Of a stretch of DNA of 64,000 nt, positions 57,060-64,000 are shown in pieces. This stretch comes from Botryosphaeria dothidea (Eukaryota > Ascomycota > Dothideomycetes > Botryosphaeriales > Botryosphaeriaceae): positions 3,224,001 to 3,288,000 of the forward strand of contig WWBZ02000001.1 in assembly GCA_011503125.2 (NCBI GenBank), in the 5' to 3' direction. Under the pieces are notes generated by a model. It worked only from the letters and a program-made list of their open reading frames with translations. It ran no database searches and was not told where the DNA came from. Both the position numbers and the translations under genes were made by a program. The first letter of the stretch is position 1. Every line of letters starts with the position of its first letter.

Positions 57060-58751
57060 TCAGAGGCGACCCCTCTCGCGCTGCTCTCCCCTCTGCATGC
57101 CCTCCAGCATCGGAGGCGCCAGACCGGCACTGAGCCAGAACTCCTCCGGAACGTCGTCACGCCGCGCCAAACGTCCTAGAATGTCGCGCATCGACTCGAG
57201 CTCCGGGTCCATGTGGCCCAGCGACTGGCTGTCGCTACCGACCCCACTATCGCGCCTGTTCTCAGCGCTTCGCTCGACACCGCTGCTATTCTCCCTATAA
57301 AGACGAGGAGCCCTTGGGATGATGTTGATCCTGATCTGCGACGGTGGCGGCGATCGCGAAGAGGCCGAGGGACTGGCCCTTTCGGCGGACGGTCCACGGT
57401 CGGCAAATGCGAAGTAGTTCCGGACAAAGTTAGTGGCATCCCGAGATCGCGACCTAACTGAGGAGTGGTATGCTCCCGGATTGCGCGACGGTGGCCCATC
57501 CTGCGGCTGCCGGTAGCCGGAAGTGTACGTGCGGTACCTACGGGCATTTGCGCGTGTTCTGTTCAACCCTGGCCTCTCATTGCCCTCCGTATCATTCCCC
57601 GACATATCGTCGTCAGTATCACAAGCGCGCTGTGGCAGGAGAGAAGTGGACTCGTCCGGGCTCTGTCGGCGCGAAGGCACGGTGATCTGTGTGTTGGGAG
57701 ACGAGGTGGACTCAGCGCGCGACGAATCGGAGCCATCCTGGGAATTGTTGGAAGCAGAAAAAGAAGCGGAAGCGGCCGTGAAAGATGAGTCTGCGCTTGG
57801 AAGCTGGGTGTCCGGGGTGATAGTGGTGAGCATCGTCTCCCAAGGATCAGTGGGTGGACTCAAGCTACGCTCCCGGTCACCAAGTCCGTCAATGGCCCCA
57901 GATGGACTCCAAGACTGGCGCAGTGAACTGGAGGGGAGCAAGCCATCCGTCACCTGTCTGCGGCCCATACGCCTAAGAGGAGGAAGATCGCGGGTAGCAT
58001 CCGCCAGCTCAGGACCACCGTCATTAGGTACTGGACCATCTTCGACCTCTGCAGAATCACCGGTAGGGTTGGTTGGTGCGCGGCGGTAGGTGTGTCTAGG
58101 GAGCTCTCCAAGAGGTTCATGCGCCCTGTTTGGCCATCCACGGCGCCGCCTGTTGGACATCCTGGAAAGCAGATCGACACTGCGGGATGCGAGGCGACTG
58201 CGCTCCAAGCTGTCTTGCGCGCGGGCACGATCTGGACCACTGCTCGACTCGCGCTCCGGGGCCGCAGAGCGAACCCGTGTGAAGGGGTTGTTCTCTGGAT
58301 GATTCGGACCATGACGGCTGGCGCGGATACTGGGGCCATCGGTGCTGATGTACAGATGGACGCGCTCCTCAGGGCTGCGCGTTTGCTCTCTTATCTCAGC
58401 AGAGACAGCAGCTAGACGATCGATATCGGAAAGCCAGTCGTCGGCCATGCCACTCAGATCGGTATTCCTGTGCTCCTGGCTGCGCCTGTCCGAGTCGCGC
58501 TCCGCATCTTCGTCGGCAGCGGGATGACTGCGTCGTGCAGCGAGCTCGGCGATGTTGATATAGCGGCGAGTATGGTCGTTTGCACCATGGCGCGCATCGC
58601 CGCGCCCCGGACGCGCTGAGTTGGGGGAGGGACGGCGAATGGGGGAGCGCGCGGCGGCAGACGCGTCGTTCTTGATGGCCTGAGCACGGCTGTCGGCCGG
58701 AGAAGGGGCGCGCCAGATACTGCGGGGTGTGTTAGCGATGGCCGTTGTCAT
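57060..58751 (-). CDS. Arg/Ser-rich disordered protein, unknown function
   Basis: An intronless frame of 563 residues is dominated by Arg, Ser, Pro and Asp and is probably mostly disordered. More ordered, conserved-looking islands are RRYINIAELAARRSHPAADE (about 63), GMADDWLSDIDRLAAVSAEI (about 100), DPWETMLTTITPDTQLPSAD (about 305) followed by SSFTAASASFSA, and the C-terminal ELESMRDILGRLARRDDVPE with EFWLSAGLAP. I recall similar hypothetical proteins in other Pezizomycotina, some with an SSFTSA-type motif, but cannot name a function. It is divergent from FOL3: 443 bp lie between the two start codons. Confidence 0.75.
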   Translation of the reverse strand: MTTAIANTPRSIWRAPSPADSRAQAIKNDASAAARSPIRRPSPNSARPGRGDARHGANDHTRRYINIAELAARRSHPAADEDAERDSDRRSQEHRNTDLSGMADDWLSDIDRLAAVSAEIREQTRSPEERVHLYISTDGPSIRASRHGPNHPENNPFTRVRSAAPERESSSGPDRARAQDSLERSRLASRSVDLLSRMSNRRRRGWPNRAHEPLGELPRHTYRRAPTNPTGDSAEVEDGPVPNDGGPELADATRDLPPLRRMGRRQVTDGLLPSSSLRQSWSPSGAIDGLGDRERSLSPPTDPWETMLTTITPDTQLPSADSSFTAASASFSASNNSQDGSDSSRAESTSSPNTQITVPSRRQSPDESTSLLPQRACDTDDDMSGNDTEGNERPGLNRTRANARRYRTYTSGYRQPQDGPPSRNPGAYHSSVRSRSRDATNFVRNYFAFADRGPSAERASPSASSRSPPPSQIRINIIPRAPRLYRENSSGVERSAENRRDSGVGSDSQSLGHMDPELESMRDILGRLARRDDVPEEFWLSAGLAPPMLEGMQRGEQRERGRL

Positions 58752-59194
58752 GCGCCGGTGAGGCTGAAGGTACGCGCGCGCGGTCGCGCATCAGTAACAG
58801 TGGTGTGAGGAGGCGTACGGGAGACCCATGATGCGGAGATAGCTCGGACGGCTTGCGCGACTCTACGGGAACGAATGACGGATGATGGGCGAGCTGGGAT
58901 GGAAGCGCGCGTGCGGGTTTGGAGGATGGATGCGGAGGGTTGACTGAGGCAAAGAGACGTGCAGCCGCAGAGATCTGGGGTCAAGCGGGCGGGCGAGCCG
59001 GGCGACGGCTAGACCCCAACAAGGCAGGCATCGCCCAGCCCTCCGCCAGCCTCACAGCGTCGGCCAATAAGCGGCCCATGCCCTCTTCGCGTGGAACGGC
59101 AGGCGCGCTGCAGGTCCGCACCGCGAGACGCGACCCAGAGCGCGTCTGCCTGTTGCTGCCAGTCCCGCCAGTCCACCGCCCGACAGCCGCAGAA
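58752..59194. promoter_or_regulatory. divergent promoter region upstream of FOL3
   Basis: The 443 bp separate the start codons of the disordered protein (-) and FOL3 (+). An open frame continues upstream of the chosen FOL3 start to 58919, with another in-frame ATG at 59078, so part of this region could be translated as an N-terminal extension. Confidence 0.5.
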
Positions 59195-60454
59195 ATGATC
59201 GAGCTCGGCTTGGCCCGCGTGGGCCAGCTGCTCAAGCACACGCCGCTGCCCTGGCGCGCCATCCACGTTGCCGGCACCAACGGCAAGGGCTCCATCTGCG
59301 TTGCAGCCTCTGCCATGCTGCACCGTGCTGGCATCGCCCACGGCCGCTTCACCTCGCCGCACCTGATCGACCGCTGGGATTGCATCAGCATCAACGAGGA
59401 GCCCGTCACCGAGCCCGTCTTCCGCGAAGTTGAGCGGCTGGTGCAAGGCCGCAACGAGCAAGAAGGCATCAACGCCACCGAGTTCGAGCTGCTGGCCGCC
59501 ACCGCCTTCGAACTCTTCACTCGTGCCCAGATCGAGATCGGTGTCATTGAGACTGGCATGGGCGGCCGCCTGGATGCCACCAATGTCTTGCAACAGCCGT
59601 TGGTGACTGTCATCTGCAAGATTGGCCTTGATCACCAGGCGTTCTTGGGCGATACCATCGAAAAGATTGCGTTTGAGAAAGCCGGCATCCTCAAGCCGGG
59701 AGTACCGTGTGTTGTTGAAGACACAAACAGGCCGTCTGTCATCGAGGTGATCCAGGAGCGTGCCAGAGAAATATCTGCAGGCCCAGTCTATATGGTACAC
59801 GGCTTGCCAGAGGCGCCGAAGTCGAACCCTGAGTACGAGAGCTTCCTCAAGTCAAAAAGCTTCCAGCCCCACGAGATTCTCAACACGGCCTGTGCTCACA
59901 AGGCTACTTTACTGGCTCTGGAGGCCCTCGGCAAGAAACCCGACGATGAACTGAGCCTATTCACCGGTTTGACAGATATAAAACTGCCGGGACGTCTGCA
60001 GACTTTGGATCTCGGTCGTATTACCGAGCGGAAGGGTCCTGCTGTGCTGGATGGAGCGCACAATGTTGACTCTGCTGAAGCTCTTGGCCGTTTCGTAGAG
60101 TCATGGCGCAAGAAGGGTGACAGTCCAGTTGTGTGGGTACTCTCTGTCAGCCATGGCAAGGCCTTGGTCGAGATGCTCAAGCCACTCCTTAGAGACGGCG
60201 ATTCGGTTGTTGCTGTGGAATTCGGTCCCGTAGATGGAATGCCCTGGGTCAAAGCGACATCAGCTGAAAGTGTCATCGCAGCGGCGAAGGAAACCGCTTC
60301 ACTTAAGCAAACAGTTGACTGTGGCTCGGACGTATTGGCAGCACTGAAGAATGGCACACAAATGGCATCCCTGGAGGATCGAGAGGCTCCTCTGGTCGTT
60401 GCTGGTAGTCTTTACCTGGTGTCAGATGTTTTGCGTCTGCTGAAGCATGGATGA
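59195..60454 (+). CDS. FOL3: dihydrofolate synthase
   Basis: The frame from ATG 59195 encodes 419 residues without introns. It starts MIELGLARVGQLLKHTPLPW like other fungal Fol3 proteins, then the ATP-binding loop HVAGTNGKGSICVAASAML, FTSPHLIDRWDCISINEEPV, TEFELLAATAFELFTRAQIE, GVIETGMGGRLDATNVL, ICKIGLDHQAFLGDTIEKIA, FEKAGILKPGVPCV, KLPGRLQTLDL and the DGAHNVDSAEALGRF block of the glutamate-ligase C domain. These place it in the FolC/Mur ligase family. Fol3 joins glutamate to dihydropteroate; the folylpolyglutamate synthase branch (Met7) is longer and less similar at the N-terminus. The upstream ATG at 59078 would add 39 residues, possibly a targeting sequence, which cannot be excluded. Confidence 0.93.
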   Translation: MIELGLARVGQLLKHTPLPWRAIHVAGTNGKGSICVAASAMLHRAGIAHGRFTSPHLIDRWDCISINEEPVTEPVFREVERLVQGRNEQEGINATEFELLAATAFELFTRAQIEIGVIETGMGGRLDATNVLQQPLVTVICKIGLDHQAFLGDTIEKIAFEKAGILKPGVPCVVEDTNRPSVIEVIQERAREISAGPVYMVHGLPEAPKSNPEYESFLKSKSFQPHEILNTACAHKATLLALEALGKKPDDELSLFTGLTDIKLPGRLQTLDLGRITERKGPAVLDGAHNVDSAEALGRFVESWRKKGDSPVVWVLSVSHGKALVEMLKPLLRDGDSVVAVEFGPVDGMPWVKATSAESVIAAAKETASLKQTVDCGSDVLAALKNGTQMASLEDREAPLVVAGSLYLVSDVLRLLKHG

Positions 60455-60893
60455 AAGTATGAGAGAACGGCCCATCAAAAGAGAAAAGGACAATCCTCGC
60501 ACCCTCGAGCCAAATAAGAAGTTCTGATTTCGCCCAGGAAACACTATTACGGAATGACATGGGCAAAAAAAAAAAGTCGATCATATCTTGATTCGACCCA
60601 TACACTTGCCCGCACTGCTGCACGACCCATAAACCTATTTCGGACTACACTTCCTTTCCGCATCTTCCCATTTCCTTAGGGGGTCGGGCGCCTGAGGTAC
60701 GGCATGGTAGAAATTGAGAACCCAAGTATCAAAACCTGAACACGGAATAGAGACCAGAGTCTGACATCGCTCAACCTATTCCTCGAATGACGCCACAACG
60801 CCCGCAGCACGCTCGCCACCTTTCTTCAACATCCGTCCCGCTTTCTTCTTCCCTTTACTGAAACGCCCCTCCAAGCCCGACCTCCTCCCTTCC
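60455..60893. other. 3' flanks, convergent genes
   Basis: This short interval lies between convergent FOL3 and the small membrane protein gene. A Lys/Arg-rich minus-strand frame (60776-60964) overlaps the end of the latter and could be its true tail if a frameshift or missed intron exists. Confidence 0.4.
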
Positions 60894-61544
60894 TCAGCAT
60901 ACAAACGTACCCTTCCAAGTGTGGACTTGGCAGTGGCTCGGATGCCACGTGCAGTCGAACACATCCGCGACGGTGGCCAGGCTCTGATCCCACACGTTCT
61001 CCCTCCTGATCACCCGGGGCACGCAGAGCTGTGACAGCGTGTCTCCCGCCGCCGCCAGCATCGCCTCCCAACTGGACGCCCACTGCGGCGCGCTGTCGCG
61101 CGGAAAGGGGAACGGCCCGCCGCTTGGGGATCGCATGAGGATCTTGTCCGACAGCTTCACGCCTGCCACCCGCAGCACCAGCAGCACCAGCATGACCGCC
61201 AGCGCCACCCGCAGCAGGATAAGGAAAATCGCGAGGCCCAGTTGGACCGTGGTGAACACGGCCTGCAGCAGCAACCCGATGATGCGGAGGGGCACCTCGA
61301 AGATCTCGCACACGAGCTGTACGACGGCGGGGTGCTCCGGAGTCGATGGTGGGTATTGATCCAGTCCCCAGTCTGGCGGCGGGGTGTCGAGGGAGTCGCG
61401 GTGCAGGTTGACTTCGCGCGTCACGATGCGCACGCCGTCGGCGCACGCGCTGATCACGGCGCCGGCGATGATGAGGAGCAGGACGATGATGGCGAATTCG
61501 TCGATGCTCAACCCGTCGACTAAGTGGGCTAGGTTATTAGCCAT
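60894..61544 (-). CDS. putative two-segment membrane protein, unknown
   Basis: A frame from an ATG at 61544 in context taccATGG encodes 216 residues. It has a hydrophobic segment near residue 18 (FAIIVLLLIIAGAVISACAD) and a long one or pair near 85-125 (IIGLLLQAVFTTVQLGLAIF and LILLRVALAVMLVLLVLRV). The rest is soluble, including LHRDSLDTPPPDWGLDQYPP and a C-terminal SLATVADVFDCTWHPSHCQV. Composition and codon use look real. An in-frame extension to 61634 adds a Ser/Phe-rich N-terminus that is less likely. No family recognised. Confidence 0.6.
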   Translation of the reverse strand: MANNLAHLVDGLSIDEFAIIVLLLIIAGAVISACADGVRIVTREVNLHRDSLDTPPPDWGLDQYPPSTPEHPAVVQLVCEIFEVPLRIIGLLLQAVFTTVQLGLAIFLILLRVALAVMLVLLVLRVAGVKLSDKILMRSPSGGPFPFPRDSAPQWASSWEAMLAAAGDTLSQLCVPRVIRRENVWDQSLATVADVFDCTWHPSHCQVHTWKGTFVC

Positions 61545-62172
61545 GGTAGAGAGATAGAGAAGGTATTCGGAGTCGTTTTGGATGGAAGAGAACAGGGAAG
61601 GTGAAAAAGTAGAAGGTTGAACAAAGAGCTTCAACCACTACCACAGAGAGCATACTTCCGGCTAGTCTGGTACTGGACAAAGAATTGGAGGATAATGGCT
61701 CGACTCATCAGGAGAAGTATCAGCATCGTGTATGCTCATTATTCTGTCTCGGCGCCATATGATTTTACTTGCGTGTGCTGCTTATGGTGAAGTCCGAAAG
61801 CTTAAAGATACAATATCCATTGAGCTATACGTTTCAACAAACACTTTCCTTTCATTAAAATATCCAAGAAAGTTCAGCAGCCTGCATTTCAAGTAATGAT
61901 GACAATGGTGCGAGTGTAGAAACCGGGTTCGGGACACGGAGACCCCTAGCAATCATCTCCTTTCACCCCATCACAAGCTTGTTATGTCGTGCCAACATGT
62001 CGTAGAGTATCTTTCTTTAGTCTTATGTTCTCTTATGCGAGTTCCGGGAATGAGCGGGTATCACAAAGCTTTCTATTGCAATTCGAAATATGGACCAATC
62101 TCTCATATATCTTCATTTGGCTAACTTTTTGCATTAAACTGTTCGTATGAGAAATGTTTTAATATCCGTCAC
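61545..62172. other. intergenic, nothing recognised
   Basis: The A+T-richer stretch contains the promoter of the small membrane protein and the 3' flank of MVD1. I see no gene, repeat or RNA in it. Confidence 0.5.
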
Positions 62173-63422
62173 TCATGCCTTCACGGGCTGGCCCTTTTCA
62201 TCGACGAGGTGCTCAGACACGCTGATGGGGCCCTCGCCAACACCAGTCAGGATGATCCTGCTGACGCCCTCCTTGAGCTGCGCTGCGGTCTTCTCGTCAA
62301 CCTTGGCCAAAGCCTCGGCGTTCGCCTGCACGGCGGCGCCCCTCTTTCCGCTCCAGCCCTCCTTCTCGCCGAGGAGAGCCTTGAACAGACCCGCAACCCC
62401 CTTCTCGTTCTCGTCCAGATAATACACGACCGCATTTGGCCCCGCGTCGAAAGTATACGCCGCAATGGTCTTGCCAGCTGCCTCGTTGATATACTCAACC
62501 GCCTTGATAGCTGCGCGCGAGACATCGTTCATGTAGAAGATCGGAGGCTCAGTGTCCAAGCAAGTAGCGTGGAAGCTGTTGCTGTCCTTCATGGTGACCT
62601 TGGCGAACGCCTCAAAGTCGCGCGCCTTGACGGCGTCCTCCATCTGCTTCATGCGCAGCGGCACCGTCTCGTTGGCGCGGGCAGGGAAAAGGCTGCTCGT
62701 GGCAACGGTCGTCTGCATGCCGGTGGTGCTGCTGACGCCCTTCTTGGCGGCGCTGACGACCAGGATGACGGCGCGCATGCTGGGCCAGTGGGCCGCGGGG
62801 GCCACTTCGTAGGCGAGGCTGTCGCTGCCGTCGGCTTCGGTGCCTTTCTCCCAGGCCACATAGCCGCCGAACAGGCTGCGACAGGCGGAGCCGGAGCCCT
62901 GGCGGGCGATGCGCGAGAGCTCGGTGGGCGTGGCGGGCAGCTGGTAGAGGTCGGCGATGGCGCGGACGAGGGCGGCGAAGCCGGCGGCGCTGCTGGCCAG
63001 GCCGGCGGCGGTGGGGAAGTTGTTCTCGCTGACGATGCGGAGCGGGTAGGCGGACAGCTTGGGCAGGCTGGGGTCCTGGGCCTCGAGGGCGGCGCGCAGG
63101 GCCCTCAGCTCGCGGAAGCAGGCCTGGGTGCGGGCACCCGAGACATCTTGGTCCTGGGCGTTGAGGAGCAGCGAGTCGGGGGTGGAGTAGGAGGACGAGC
63201 AGGAGGCGGTGGTGTGGGTGCGCAGGTCGGACTGGGCGAGGGTGACGGAGAGCGACGAGTTGGTGGGCAGGTTGAGCTTGGGGTCGCGCTTGCCCCAGTA
63301 TCTGTGAGTTGCGGCGAGTTTGTGAGTCAATGGCGCGGAGAAGCAGGACGAGAGGCGGACTTGATGACGGCGATGTTCACCGGGGCGGTGGTGCTTGCTC
63401 TGTAGACTTGGGAGTCGGCCAT
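62173..63422 (-). CDS. MVD1: diphosphomevalonate decarboxylase
   Basis: Exons 63422-63361 and 63301-62173 encode 396 residues, the normal length. The junction reads NIAVIK|YWGKRDPKLNLPTNSS, the invariant start of the family; the donor is an unusual GTCCGC. Later blocks are RIVSENNFPTAAGLASSAAG (GHMP-kinase ATP-binding motif), RQGSGSACRSLFGGYVAW, VSAAKKGVSSTTGMQTTV, NSFHATCLDTEPPIFYMND and AAYTFDAGPNAVVYYL, with the catalytic Asp/Arg/Ser residues in place by position. The enzyme decarboxylates mevalonate diphosphate to isopentenyl diphosphate in sterol and isoprenoid synthesis. A long open frame runs antisense across the whole gene (62209-63405) because of GC-rich codon use; it is a shadow. 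Confidence 0.97.
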
Positions 63423-63496
63423 TGTTGCTGTGGCAGGTTGTTTACGGGAAACAGAGAGGAAAGACAGAGCGGTGTGGAGGAGCGCGGAGGGGCATG

Positions 63497-63525
63497 CATC
63501 CAGGCATCCAGGCATCCAGGCACCA
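63497..63525. repeat. short tandem repeat GCATCCAG
   Basis: Three to four units of an 8-bp repeat (CATCCAGG) lie in the MVD1 5' flank, about 75 bp upstream of the ATG. Confidence 0.85.
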
Positions 63526-63655
63526 GGAACGACAGGGTCTCGTCCGCTCGGGCCAGCACGAGACTCATTCAACACTCTGGTCTCCGCACACACTTTCTCC
63601 ATCTCTCCGCACATGCACGACCTGCATTTCTATCTAGTAATTCATTTGATTCATT

Positions 63656-64000
63656 CTACGCGGCATCTTTCTCCACGAGCTTCGGACCTTCGATGATCTT
63701 GAGCTTCCGCCCTTCCCACCAACACATGAGCCCTGCAAACAAACTGACTCCGCAGCCCAGCCCAATGAACAGGCCCGCTCCCCAGCTCGGCCGATCAATC
63801 CGATTGTAATGCCACATCATGAACGCCATTCCGACTTGGAGCAATGTGTTGAGCACATACATCCATACCACAAAATCAAGCTTCCAGTAGGCTGTTGGCG
63901 GTGCACTCACCCCTGACGATGTCATCTTCTCCGCCTCTTGATCCTCTTCACGCAGTCGGAACCAGCTTGCGTTGCGCCCAGCAAGATTGCGGAGCCCGAC
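63656..64000 (-). CDS. C-terminal part of a membrane protein (DUF3112-like), cut by window edge
   Basis: The frame is open from the window end to a stop at 63656 and gives the last 114 residues of a longer protein. It begins VGLRNLAGRNASWFRLREED and has two or three hydrophobic segments (DFVVWMYVLNTLLQVGMAFM, GLFIGLGCGVSLFAGLMCWW) separated by MWHYNRIDRPSW. The pattern resembles the C-terminal end of the fungal DUF3112 membrane family; this is from memory and moderate. The MVD1 start lies 233 bp downstream of its stop on the same strand. Confidence 0.65.
   Translation of the reverse strand, partial: VGLRNLAGRNASWFRLREEDQEAEKMTSSGVSAPPTAYWKLDFVVWMYVLNTLLQVGMAFMMWHYNRIDRPSWGAGLFIGLGCGVSLFAGLMCWWEGRKLKIIEGPKLVEKDAA

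Noticed and set aside
62209..63405. 398-codon open frame on the plus strand
   Set aside because: It is exactly antisense to MVD1 and is Gly/Ala/Val-rich, as produced by GC-rich third positions of the real gene.

Overview
The window is nuclear DNA of a filamentous ascomycete (Pezizomycotina). The evidence is compact protein genes with short GT-AG introns (47-124 nt, one of 298 nt) and CTRAC-like branch points, a Zn2Cys6 and a C2H2 transcription factor, fungal-only families (DUF3431, DUF1761, DUF3112-like, EamA drug/metabolite transporter) and good ATG contexts. A Dothideomycete is plausible but not provable from this sequence. No rRNA, tRNA or CRISPR array was seen.

Layout. 1-3.6 kb: gene-free, with simple repeats. 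3.6-5.9 kb (-): Rpn4-like C2H2 regulator. 5.9-11.8 kb: gene-free, GC-rich. 11.8-13.7 kb (+): hexose transporter. 13.7-21.8 kb: gene-poor, with a broken retrotransposon gag and other decayed coding-like stretches. 21.8-24.9 kb: mitochondrial DUF1279 protein (-) and a 98-aa unknown protein (+). 25.1-27.7 kb (+): PNGase A-like glycoamidase. 28.9-34.1 kb (-): Ups2-like lipid transfer protein, DJ-1/PfpI protein and EamA transporter. 35.4 kb (+): small Cys/His-rich protein. 38.0-48.5 kb: NirA-type Zn2Cys6 factor, chorismate synthase ARO2, a multipass membrane protein divergent from TAF13, a Yfh7-like kinase and a DUF3431 membrane protein. 49.8-51.7 kb (-): inositol-type MFS transporter. 54.7-55.3 kb (-): DUF1761 protein. 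57-60.5 kb: a disordered protein divergent from dihydrofolate synthase FOL3. 60.9-64 kb (-): a small membrane protein, mevalonate diphosphate decarboxylase MVD1 and the end of a DUF3112-like gene.

Most genes are housekeeping: shikimate pathway (ARO2), folate (FOL3), isoprenoid/sterol (MVD1), basal transcription (TAF13), proteasome control (Rpn4-like) and mitochondrial lipid traffic (Ups2). There is no biosynthetic gene cluster. Splice junctions were assigned by eye and kept only where reading phase closed and family homology ran across the junction.

The most unusual content is repetitive. (1) A family of about 85-90 bp hairpin elements, at least 11 copies, with 25-bp inverted arms related to GGGGAGTYGAAGCATTCGTC. 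Seven or eight copies lie within about 700 bp downstream of a gene's stop codon, and in several copies both arms carry the same private base changes. (2) A 487-bp element at 43082-43568 with near-perfect ~205-bp inverted arms, CAGTGC ends and TA flanks, looking like a recent Tc1/mariner-type non-autonomous insertion just upstream of ARO2. (3) A decayed retrotransposon gag at 15.3-16.0 kb.
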